A DNA stretch of 64,000 nucleotides. Origin: Rhodamnia argentea (lineage: Eukaryota; Streptophyta; Magnoliopsida; Myrtales; Myrtaceae). The stretch is from contig NC_063151.1 of the NCBI RefSeq assembly GCF_020921035.1, positions 27,658,934-27,722,933 of the forward strand. Direction: 5' to 3'. The translations under genes were made by a program, and so were the position numbers. The notes beneath the pieces are model-generated. The model ran no database searches, was not told the origin of the DNA, and worked only from the letters and a program-made list of their open reading frames with translations. Shown in pieces: positions 1 through 10,897 of the stretch (its first letter is position 1; every line of letters starts with the position of its first letter).

Positions 1-1323
1 CAGTTGAATTGGGAAAATTGTTTAATAGGTTCTACGCTTATTACACATTTCTGAATTCAATTTTAAATCTTTTAATTGTGTCGATTTTTTTTTTATCCGC
101 TTTATCAAAGTACAAGAGAGAAATATCGCAGTTCAATTGCAGGTAACTTTAAAACAAAGCGAGATCTGGGTAACAAGAGAAATCAACCGAATAAAATTAT
201 GGATTACATGCTCAAATAGCATATAAGTGAATTCTTTGCACAAAAATTGACAATCGATCACCGATTTCATCTTCAGTGATGAGCACACACTGAGATCTCA
301 ATCTATTATTATGGTTTTGCATTTCGATGGCGCGCATCTAGATCTGATGTCCGCAATACTATCCCGAAGTAGAGTAAAAAGGTTAATCGATAGTGTAAAG
401 TCCCTAACCATATCTAAAATTTATATAATGACTATAGACTTTAATTTATAGATTGCAAAATTTTTGTAATCATGTAATTTCTCCGATCTCATTCGAAATT
501 GGACTTGTTCACGGATGAAATCCAAGAAAAGAAAAATCCCGAAAACATAGATGCCGAAAACCTCAAATCTTAACTAGATCGGATAGAGATCTCCTCAAAA
601 CGGGAGAGAGAAACTTTTAGATGTAGACTAAAAGACCTAACTTAAACTTTCCCTTCTACGGAGGTTGATGAAGAAAGTGTGAGAACACAAGCGAGATCTA
701 TCCAGCAATTTTGGCCAAAAATCATTGCTCATTCAGAGTGAATAATTTTTAATGTTTTTATGTTTTATTACTTATTTAGTTTTTCACTTCTTCCTCTAGC
801 TGTTGCTAGGCCTTGGCCATGGCCAGCGATCGACCAAAGGCAGCTATTATTAGGGTCGTCCTCGCCGATATTTGGCTATTGGCGATCCCGCCAACTTCGG
901 GGGAGAGTTGACCTTGTCGGCCTTGGGCGAGACTTGATCTTAATGGATTTGGTGAGGCTAACCTTGTTGGTCGCAGCTTGTGGCCAGCCATAGCTGAGGC
1001 CCGGTGAACGGCAGAGGAAAAAAAAATAAAAGAAAAAGAAAAGAAAAAATAAAAATGAATAAAAATAAGAGATAAGAAAAATTATTAAAATTTATCTACA
1101 TCAACAACATAGCACGGTTGGCGATTTTCGCTAAAATGTCATGTGGACTTAATTGATAAAATATGAAAATGTTGATGACTTAATTGATACGATTAAAAGT
1201 CTTAAGATTGAATTGAGAAAAGAATAATAAATTTGGAAGTTTTTGGACAATTCCCAGGTTGGATTGGCCTGGGGAGGAAATGAAAGAGAAGTAGCAACTG
1301 CTCATGCTCTGAGAGCAACGTAG
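1..1323. other. Intergenic DNA upstream of the NADH kinase gene
   Basis: No gene is recognised. Positions 1 to about 700 are AT-rich without visible structure. From about 720 to 1215 the sequence resembles the GC-core repeats seen elsewhere in the window: a GC-rich piece with glycine/arginine-type codons at 790-1010, then an A/G-rich tract at 1015-1080, then an AT-rich stretch of the 'cttaattgat' type. The open frames in the GC part run through the repeat on both strands and are not taken as genes. The promoter of the kinase gene must lie in the last few hundred bases, but no clear TATA box stands out. Confidence 0.5.
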
Positions 1324-3192
1324 ATGGCGAGAAGGAAGCTTTTGGTTCTGTTGAAACCTTTTGATGTTTTCCCAGTCCGTACCTCCGACGCTTCTCGGAC
1401 CATCAATTCTCAAGTATAACCCAACTCCCTTCTCTCTCTCTCTCTCTCGGGGTTGGGGTAAACGAGGTTGCTTTGACTTTTGCGTTCAAGGTGTTTGATG
1501 CAATGTCCTACTAAGTTCTTTCTCCAGGGTTCCTTGGATGGGTTAGTAGTAGTATGCTGTTTTGATGGGTTCCCGCTGACATTTTGTCCTTCCCTCGAAG
1601 ACGTCGCAAATTCTAGAGTATCTGGACAACCGGCGAAAGGTGCACAAGGATGCCATAAGGTTATGTCAGAGTATACTGCAGCGAAAGCCTGTAGATTGGG
1701 AACCCGTGTTACGAAACGATCTGTCCCAGCCGATACAGAATGTGGATCTCGTTGTCACGATCGGGGGCGATGGCACTCTGTTGCAGGCCAGTCATTTTAT
1801 GGATGACTCGATTCCTGTTCTCGGGGTGAATTCCGACCCTACGCAAGCCAAGGAAGTCAGTTCAGCTGTTTTGTTGATGCCTGGCAATTCTTGTTGGCTT
1901 GTCTCGGCCGAGTTTATGGGGAGCTTCGTGTTTTCAGCAGTGCATTGTTTTCACTGTGTAGGTGGAAGACCTCAATGATGCGTTTGATGCCACACGAAGC
2001 ACGGGATACCTTTGTGCAGCTAATGTCAATAACTTTGAACAAGTAAGCATGCGCAATTACTTAGTTCAAAGCCAGTGGAATTACAAGTTTTTCTGGTTCA
2101 TTCTATGTTAATGATGAGTTCATGTTTTGCACAAACGTGAATACTTTTATGTTGAATCTTAGTGGTCAGCATAATTGCCGCAGCGTGAGCAAACCACTCA
2201 TGAAGCCTGATTTAGGGATGTAGAATTGACTTGTGCAGAGGTTAGTGTGGTCACGGTGATTTGACCAATGCAACTATTGATGACATCCAATTACTTGTCA
2301 AATGATTTTTACACAGCTTCATGAGCTCTTTTAGCATCAAGTATCAGAAAGTCATTCCAAGAATCTCTCGTCTTTAGCAGTCTTAGAGGAATTCACGATC
2401 TTGCTTGGCTCAATGTTTATCTTTCCCGCCTCACGTGGATTCCATAGCGGTTATGTGATAATTCCAAAAGTATTTGTTACTTTACATATTACATAGCCTT
2501 TCTCAGTCCTCCCTTTTCACACGTTGCTGAAAAATTAGCCTGGAAATATGGGGCCATGATCGCCTTAAGTTTCTTTCAGATGCTTGATGACATTCTGGAT
2601 GATAGATTAATTCCTTCAAAATTGACGAGGTTAGCAGTCCATGTGAACTCACACTTGATGCCAAAATATGCTCTTAATGATATTTTGGTTTCACATCCAT
2701 GTCCAGCGGCAGTTTCTCGTTTCTCATTCAGGTGAGAGTCTTAGCGGTAACATGCAGGAATTAGTTTTCTGTTGCCTTTTTTCTTGGCTGTTGCTCTGTA
2801 ACTCTTGAATGGTTCCTTCTGTTGGAAGAATTAGGAAACATGACCAGCCTTGCTCCCCATTAGTAAATTGCCGATCAAGCGGCCTCCGGGTTTCAACAGC
2901 TGCTGGATCAACGGCTGCTATGCTCTCCACAGGAGGATACCAAATGCCCATCTTGTCTCAAGATCTCCAGTACATAGTAAGAGAGCCTATATCACCCGGT
3001 GCAGCCTTTAGCCTGATGCGTGGAGTGGTGCAGTCAGATCAGCTTATGGATGCTGCATGGTTTTGTAAAGATGGTGTGATACATATCGACGGTTCCCATG
3101 TGCGTTGCTCTATCAAACATGGGGATAATATCGTGATATCTTCCAAGGCTCCGGTTTTGAGTGTTTATCTGCCTTCTTATGTATTGTCATAG
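1324..3192 (+). CDS. NADK3: NADH kinase (NADK3-type), five exons
   Basis: Phosphorylates NADH (and less well NAD+) to NADPH using ATP. The Arabidopsis NADK3 family is reported as peroxisomal or cytosolic; I see no classical PTS1 here. Exons: 1324-1413, 1601-1855, 1962-2042, 2580-2731 and 2829-3192, all with GT-AG introns and consistent phase, giving 313 aa against about 317 in Arabidopsis. Visible motifs are the NAD kinase GGDGTLLQASHF (exon 2), the ribose-binding-type VLGVNSDPTQA, STGYLCAANV (exon 3), the LNDILVSHPCPAAVSRFSF region (exon 4) and NCRSSGLRVSTAAGSTAAM (exon 5). Start chosen at MARRKLLVLLKPFD, which matches the family N-terminus. Exon 2 joins exon 1 through an acceptor at 1599-1600, adding TSQ before ILEYL. 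No lesion seen. A divergent or convergent partner is not evident; HEI10 converges on it about 1.1 kb away. Confidence 0.93.
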
Positions 3193-4333
3193 AAAAATGT
3201 CTCTGGTCTTGGGAAATTTTCTATAGAGAGGTTGCCAGGTTGCCTGCTATGAACTATTGCAGTTCCATCTGGTTGAGTTATGTATGAAGGGCTAGGGAAA
3301 AACCAAGAACTTTGACTGATCTTTTGACATCATCGGTGAAAGCCTTTAAGTATATGTGAGATCAAGAAAAATTCTGACTAGCAGGGAAAAACCATTCTTT
3401 GCAGTGTGAACTAGCTATACTTTGTATTGCCTTTGTTGATACAAACTCTAGTACTTGGGCCCATTTCCTGCCTGGTGTTCCTATCTGTAGCTAGTTATTA
3501 CATGAAAAGGGCAACACATTGGATCGTAAACTTGGGGTATGATGTCTCCTGCAAGTCTGCTGCCAAGGAATGTCAATAATCATGTGCGGAGACGTAAACA
3601 CCCGACCTTCTACTGTCAAGCGTCACTTTAGATGGCAACTTGGATACAAACTATAAGTTGCTCAAGGGCCAGCTTGAAGAGACAAATATTGGATTTGAAA
3701 GGCACTGTGAAATTAGCCACGAGACCTGTTGACCATCTAGTTTGACTACCAAAGCAGCACCCAACGAAAATTTAGTGAAAAAGCACCATGAAACCTTACA
3801 AGACTATCAATTCGTCCTTACAATACTATAAGTACGTACAAAAAGTTATTCCATTTTATGTTGCTCTGGTTGAAGAAACTGATTGAACACCATAAACCAC
3901 AGATAGACCTAAGCTTCACCCGCTGCTAGGGCTAACAGAAGAAACCCTAGATACCACAAACAAAAACGAAATTCTTTCAGCTATTCCAGCTATACACAAG
4001 CCATTGTGTCCGATGCTGTTCTATTTTTAGCATTTTACCAGTCACGATTGCCAATGTGCGCTCAAAATCCCGACTTCACAGTGCTGCCTAGCTACTCCAA
4101 AAATGCTAATAGATGAAGTGCTCTTTCCATCTCTGTACTTGTCACTAGCTGCCACTTCAACAACCCACAGTAATCTCATGTGAGTTCTTATTAACCCCTT
4201 TGGAATCCAATGATTAAGGTTTTTGCTTCTATAGGCTATAACCTGCGTAAATATGAAGTAAATGCATAAGGTAGAGGTAGTGATTCTCTCTTTTCCTAGC
4301 TCCTACCTCTTTCCATCTTTAAGAGTTTGTCGC
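3193..4333. other. Space between two convergent genes (3' UTRs)
   Basis: Contains the 3' flank of the NADH kinase gene and, on the other strand, that of HEI10. The first part is T-rich transcript-like sequence. No open frame of note, no RNA gene and no repeat were recognised. Confidence 0.5.
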
Positions 4334-6262
4334 TTACGTAAACATTTGAGTCCGATTGCGGGAGAGCTGAGGCCTCTTTATGGGGGAGAGTATGAGGTTC
4401 CTTAATGTCATTGAGGGGTTGGCAGTACCGCCTCCAAAAACAGGGTCCCCACCAACCCTTCTGCTGTTGGTGTCAACTGGAATGGTTGGGTGTTTTGCAG
4501 GTGAGCCCCCAGAGATATTAAAAGGACCAGAGGTTGAACTATTCTGCCTTGCTGGCCATACATCCTCTCTTTGCCCTGGAGTTGCAGGAGGAAAGATGGA
4601 CCAATCTGCAACATATAAGTCAACTGGTTTTGGAAGTATTTAAGCAGCAAAGAATGAGTTGAGCATTAAATCGGCAAATGGCCAATTCTTGAGGTCATTA
4701 CAGTCTAAAGAACTATAACCCAGCATTTGATCTCACACCTTCTACCATGTTTGTATTAAGAAGCCATGTGATGTCTTGTATCCTACTAAAGTACAAGGAA
4801 TTACCTTTACGCATGTGGTCAGGATCATTCATCATGTTAGTTGGGGCTGAAAACAAGTCAGGTTCACTTCTTGGATAAAAATTGCTTGCAGGTTGGATTG
4901 CAGATCGTTTCATCGACTCATACTCACTCCTTAGTCGATCATACATGTCATCTAGCTTTCTCTTTTGCCTACAATAAAAAGCGAATTGTGTTAGTATGGA
5001 AACCCTGTCACAAATTCAGCTTCCCATTTTGAATAAAATTGGCCCATCAAAGATTATTGAAAAATTTGGCCCCAGGAATATCATAACCTTGATTTCTCTG
5101 AGAACTTCTCTTGAAGCTCTTGCTTATCTTTGGAGAGGCTCTCAATCTCTTGTTCCATCATCTGACACCGCTTGGCCATTTTTTGATATGCAGCATGTAC
5201 TTGTTCCAGTTTTTCTGTGAATTTCTCTTGCATGACTTCACATTTCTGCCGGCACTGAGCCACTATTCTATTCATTTTAAACTGCATCTCCAATTCCTTT
5301 TGTCCGACAAAGAACATCACACTACGGTATGCACTCTTCATGACTAGCGATTTTTAAGGAATTTTCATGTGTATAAAAACAGATAAAGAGGTAAAATATA
5401 TGGGAAAATGGTCCACTCCCTATATTTATTAAATTCTGAAAAGTGCTAGAGTTGAAGAATGAAGAGAAGGGATACGTATCTGCGGAGACATTCCAGCCAT
5501 AGCCATCTGTAACAGTGGGAGTTCATTATTACGTGGCACCAATCTCAAACATTAAAATCATTACAAAGTAACATGAGAAGCAGACAAAGACTACGGTGTG
5601 TAAATAGTTACAATCTGAGATACTCTGACTGATACTTGGAGATGGAGGCATTTACTCACATTGATCCATTCATCATTCGGATTTATATCCACAGGTTTCA
5701 TGAGACTGAAAAGAAGAAAACAGAAGAAAGCTTAAAAGATTGATAGCATGAACTAAAAGCATTGATTTGTCATTCAGAGCACCCATCTACCGTCAACATA
5801 CAATCCTAAAAAGATGATGACAGACACATAATCGAGTGAAATGGCATTGTATTTCCATTGAGAAAAACATAAAAGCTACGAACATATATGATTGGGTGAC
5901 TTTTTATAGCTGATATAAAAGGAGAATACAGTTTCCTTCATTTTAAAGAGCCAGAAAAGGTTCAAAGGTTGCTTTCAGGAGCAAGTTTACCTCTTAGAGA
6001 GCACTTGGTCGCAAATGGGACATGCTGCATCATTGTTTAGAATCTTGGCAGCATCTTCATTGCCTTCGACAAGATTAAGGAAACCTTATTCTCATGCAGT
6101 AATTCACAGAAAGTTATACCAACAAGAGAGCAAAATGCTATTTGCAACAAGTAGTCTCCAACCGGAAAACAACTATGGTACAATCAGGATACACAAAAGG
6201 TGACCACAGGTGGTGGAAACAGCTCGTCCTTCCAATTCTCGCCAGCACGCGTTGCATCTCAT
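4334..6262 (-). CDS. HEI10: HEI10, RING-type E3 ligase of meiotic crossovers
   Basis: HEI10 (CCNB1IP1/ZIP3 family) marks and promotes class I crossovers on meiotic chromosomes; its dosage sets crossover number in Arabidopsis. Seven exons on the minus strand: 6193-6262, 5991-6063, 5660-5705, 5476-5506, 5088-5343, 4805-4968 and 4334-4605. They join in phase to 303 aa, against 304 in Arabidopsis. The N-terminal RING-like finger is visible (CNACWREL, TTCGHLLC, CPICDQVL), followed by MKPVDINPNDEWIN, the coiled coil around KMNRIVAQCRQKCE to KDKQELQEKFSEKSR (residues about 85-155), and a basic low-complexity tail ending LSPIKRPQLSRNRTQMFT. All introns are GT-AG. Exon 4 (31 nt) is a microexon, which many gene finders would miss. 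The gene looks intact. A GA microsatellite lies about 0.95 kb upstream of the ATG, possibly in a 5' leader. Confidence 0.95.
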
Positions 6263-7196
6263 TTCAGCAATCAGAAGATACCTTCAGCTACATGTTTCTA
6301 TCTCAACTTTGTAACCAAACATCTGAGAAGAGGATTTATGCAAGTTAATATCCTAAATTGAGAATTCCTCTGCACAAACCTCGACATTATACCCGGTAGT
6401 GGCCATGGCGGCGGTAACCACGTGTATGCATGGGAAACAGGTTATTTCAGATTCAGGATTTCAACACCACGAGGCCAACTTGCATTGTATAAAAGGAACA
6501 CACGGAGGCATATATATATATATATCAATTTAATTTTTGTTTCTTCCCTTGTTGAAGGAGACAGGAACAATTAGTTAATCAGAGAAGCCAAACGTAATCA
6601 CAATACACTAAGTTAACGCATATTTGCTATGTCAAGGTAATTCAAATCTCAGAACTTCCAAAAGATGCAGACTTACACATTTTATTTCCTATGAAGGTCA
6701 TAGGGCATTCCTCCAATGAAAAGCAAGCATAGGTAAAAAGAGTATCGGCTATTGTGAGAGGGTGAATCCGTTCATATAGGCAATTGGATCAGTTTATTTT
6801 CGAAGTCCACAACCACACTCATTTTCAGACATGGTTTGAAGCTGAGGTTCGAGCGAGAACAACATTCTAACCCCGGAAAGCACCGAGACCAAGAGCTGAG
6901 AACAAGTAAAAGAGTGAAAACAACAGGGAAGACAACCGACACCATAGCCGGTGAATTCAACATTCACCGAATCATCAATAGGAAAGCAGTAGATCCGGAA
7001 CAACATCAATTCCTCCTAATTCCATGCTCAGGACTCACAAATAAGGTCGAAAACTACCTGGAAAATTCATGCCAAACTCTACGTTTCCTCGAGAGTCGAT
7101 CTTCGCCAACTCACTTAGAAACTAGCGATCCCTAAAATGGAACTCCCAAACCAGAAATCCAATCAAACGTTGCAGATTCCAAAGCAACGGAATGCT

Positions 7197-7230
<34 letters not shown>

Positions 7231-8872
7231 GAACGAGAACCGAAACTCGGAAGTTCTCGCGAGGCAAACTGACGTCGGATAAGCTAAATCTGTTACGAAC
7301 GTCCTCACCTTGAAACGCCGCGTCGATCGAGCTGGCTGGGAGATGCGAGAGCTAACCAGGGCGGCCAATGATTCAAAGAGCGAGCGAATGCGACCGAGAG
7401 TCGCGAAGAAATCCGAACTCGAAGAACCCTTCTTTGGCTTGTGCGCTGCTGCGTGATGTCGTCACTGCGAATGACGCGGTGGGCGTATCTTGCGAAATAT
7501 GGCGGCAAAAGACGGATTCTGAAGAAGCGAGGGAGAGGGAGAAAATCACATTTTGCAATTCAGCCCCTGTTCTTTTACACAACTAGGAAAATTGCCCCTT
7601 CTTCTTTTGAAACCGCGCGAGCTCCTTTTCACGTAATTTGTTCCGTTAGGAAAATTGGTCGTTTTTTTTTTAAAATAAATCTTAAAATACGCAGTTTTGT
7701 ATAATGAAGGTGGTCTGAATAACAAGTACGTTGCACAGATTATGTACGACAAAGCTTCTTTTCAAGACGGATAATTTTAATCGGAACAAAATTTTATGAA
7801 AAAAGAACGGGAATTTTAGGCTCCGTTTATTTAACAAAAAATGTGATATTTCTATTTAATGTTTTATAGGGAGCCATCTTTCCAGGAAAAGGACAAAACT
7901 TTCCGATATTTGGCTGAAACTTGAAAACGAATTAGAAAATATTTTCCTTCGTTTGATACGAAAAACCTGATTTGATTTTTTTTGGAAAAAAATCTACCCA
8001 AAAATTTGATTTTTAATTTTCTTCCTTTCCTTTTATATATATATTTTTTATTTTCTTTGTGTAATTTCTTTATTTTTATTTTTCCTTCTTCTGCGGTTGG
8101 TGGCAGGGCCATAGGCAAGGAATGAGCTCGCCCAAGGCTGGCGAGGCTCGCTAGAGGTTGGCGACTCGTGTGAGGACAAGGTTGAAGAAACATTGGACCC
8201 CGTAAGCAACTCGTGTATTCTCTAGAAAAGAAGACCCATACTCTCTAGAAAAATATCAATTCGTGATATTATGAATCATATCGCAAGACAAAGGAAACGT
8301 ATTTCCCTGTATAAACAGTTTATGCTCAATAAATCTACAAGTGTTTTTGTGGTCTTTTGTGGATGAAGGCAGATCAAGATGTTCTCAATATAAGGAGACA
8401 GACACTGTGGTGGTTGCAAAAGTTGCATCCTTCTTGATGTACAATTCACTGCTATGTCATTTGGAATTTGCAATTTCGCCGGCTAGCGAAGTATTTAGAA
8501 GAGGACGACATGAAAAGTTGTGAAGGCGCAAAGTAGAAACATGGGAAACGTTCGGCTTCCGGCCGTTGGGTACCATTTGGTAGCTCCCGACGAGATTTGA
8601 TCGACTGTCATGGAGCCAAACTTGCACGAGTAAGCAAAGTAGGTAGATAGATCAACGAGAAGTTATTAGTAAGATATATGTCATGAGATTTTGTGCTTAT
8701 ATATTGGTGCCGATACTAAGGCAGGAAGAAAATGAACAAAAAACCGTAGGACAAATAACGAAAGAGAAGAATCGGTAGAAACTCCAGAACGACGCTGCGA
8801 CATCCTAAGATGACATATGGTCATTGATTGCCAAATGTTTGAGATGCCAAGTAATACACAAACTTTGCTGTG
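6263..8872. other. HEI10 upstream region and repeat remnants
   Basis: The part up to about 7450 is probably the HEI10 leader and promoter, possibly with a leader intron. It holds a short AT dinucleotide run near 6511-6526 and a GA microsatellite at 7201-7229. From about 7815 to 8190 lies a repeat end beginning GGCTCCGTTTATTTAAC, of the same family as the end at 13080-13276, followed by a short GC-rich piece at 8090-8170. The stretch 8200-8872 is the 3' flank of the TBL gene, with no recognised feature. Confidence 0.45.
7201..7229. repeat. (GA)n microsatellite
   Basis: An uninterrupted GA dinucleotide tract of about 29 bases upstream of HEI10. GA/CT tracts are common in plant 5' leaders and core promoters, where BBR/BPC factors can bind; whether this one is transcribed is not shown. 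Confidence 0.9.
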
Positions 8873-10897
8873 TCAGATCGTTCTTCTACCTCTATTGACG
8901 AGGATGGTGTAGAGCAATTGGTTCCAAGTATCGGGCACGCCGGCAAGACACCAGTGGCTGCAATCGTTCCCTCTCCAGCCTTCGAACCCGAAAGCTGACG
9001 GGTGTCCGTCTTTCCTAAGCTGCGATAGCTTAGTTATGTCGAGAAGAGTCACCTCTGTCGCCATCTTGCCGAGCACCTCGCTCACGACCGCCGCCGGTGG
9101 TGGTGGGCCTGCCGGGTACTCGGACCCTGAAACGGGCTCGGTTTGCCCGTCGCAGGTGGTCGTGCCTGACTCATTCCACTCCTTGCCGCTTAATCATTTC
9201 CAAAAACCATCTCAAATGATTAGCAAGGGGACGAGGTTGGTGGTTGATCATTTGGGAACGATCTAACGAACAAGAGGGTGGCTAAGCTAACTAAAATGAC
9301 TTACCTGTAATGAGTGGGAGAGATGCCTTGGAAGATCACAGTGGTGGTGGTAGGATCGATGTTAGAATCCACCCACTTGGACCATGTGGTGAGCCCCTCC
9401 TTGAAAGCAACCAAACGGTCCATGTCTTTGCGTATGGTCTCTCCTTGCTGAATATAATCCCATCTAATATCAAATTAACATGGCATTGTCATCATCCTCT
9501 CATCTTCTCAATCTTGTTGACTAGTTGGAGTTTTAATACAGCAAAAGAATGAAATTTGTGAGGTGAAAAACTAAAATCATGAATTAGGGTCTGTAATACT
9601 AGCACGTACGCCTGTTTTCTGCCTGTATGCAGCCACCAGTGCCAAGTGTTGAAGACAAGCATGTCGTACCCTTTCCACGCATCGCCATTGACGATGGAAT
9701 CAAGCTTCAGAACTCTCCCTATCTTCTCCTTCACCACGTCGACCAGAAACGCATTCCGAGATAACACCACGGAAACGCCATAGTCCTGCAGAAACATTCG
9801 AAAAACTTAAAGAAGACGAGGACAGCCGATGGATTTTTCAAAGTATGTTTATCTTCGAGCATGTTAACAAATTTTCGATCGATTGTCCAATCCATCGACA
9901 TCTCTTCATCGGGATTAGACCCTTCTCATTAAACAGAACATTGCTTAAGATTCCATTTTGTTTAATGAACAATGCCTTACATGTACGTCAAAGGTGGAGA
10001 CATCTCCTGTTCGAGCGAGAGTGTAGTTGGAGCGGGGAAGCGAAGCATGCAACATGCAAGTGAGGGATTGCCACTGGTTGAGGCTTAAAGAGTCCCCCAC
10101 GAACAGTATCTTCTTCCCTCTCATTCTTCTCACGAAATCTTCTCCACTGAAGCTGCACCACCATTTCACGCAATGAACACCCAAGTGCTTCACCTCAATA
10201 TTTGGCTAAGTGGAGCGAAAGAGAGTATTCTACGCCGACGATCCCACTGTTTTCGTCATCCGACAAGTCAATCGCTTTTTACCCGATTAGTATTTTCGTG
10301 TCCGTTGTCGAAAACATAGTTTTTTGGGAGAAATTGGAAAACTTCTCTGACTTGTCAAATGCCACCGAGACACTTCAGACAGATAGGTGCATGTGTAAAC
10401 GACAAGTGAAATAATAGGTTTTAACCTGTCCTTGTTTTGTCTCGATTCTTTCTTCATCTCGCCTCAAATTTCTGCCGACAATAGTTCTGTGCTCTAAAAT
10501 GTTATCAGAAGAAGGAAACCAAGAATGTGGCTGAGAGCAAAACGATGCGCAGTGCGAGAAGAGTACAAGGGTTACTAGAAGAAGAAGTTCATTCGATCGG
10601 TGCGTGCATGTTCTACCTCGGCAGTTCGCAGGCACTTGGCTTCCATTTGTATCCTAGGTAGAGCTGATCTTGACGTCCGTTCTTCCGGCAGTCGAACTCC
10701 GCCTCGATGAATGGGCACGTCGTGCTGTCGTAGGGAGGGCGATGACTACTGTTGTAAACCCAACTTCCTTGGAAGACGTTGCAACCGCTCACTTCTCGCG
10801 GCGCGACTTTGGCGTCAACCGCCGCTCTGTCGAGGCATGAAGCAAGGACAAGAGCAAGAGCAAATGAATACACGAAGCTAGGAGAGACAGGCCCCAT
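8873..10897 (-). CDS. TRICHOME BIREFRINGENCE-LIKE polysaccharide O-acetyltransferase
   Basis: TBL proteins (PC-esterase family) are Golgi enzymes that O-acetylate cell-wall polysaccharides such as xylan, pectin or mannan. Exons on the minus strand: 10617-10897, 9981-10152, 9610-9785, 9305-9463 and 8873-9188; they join in phase to 367 aa. A signal peptide or anchor starts [20 protein letters not shown]. The TBL domain begins [15 protein letters not shown], with [15 protein letters not shown] following. The catalytic serine motif is [12 protein letters not shown] and the C-terminal acid-histidine pair is in [15 protein letters not shown]. Typical family landmarks [12 protein letters not shown] and GISPTHY are present. 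An upstream in-frame ATG at 10954 would add 19 residues; I prefer 10897 because the hydrophobic segment then starts at the N-terminus. The layout resembles the TBL37/TBL38 clade, but I cannot assign the substrate. Confidence 0.9.
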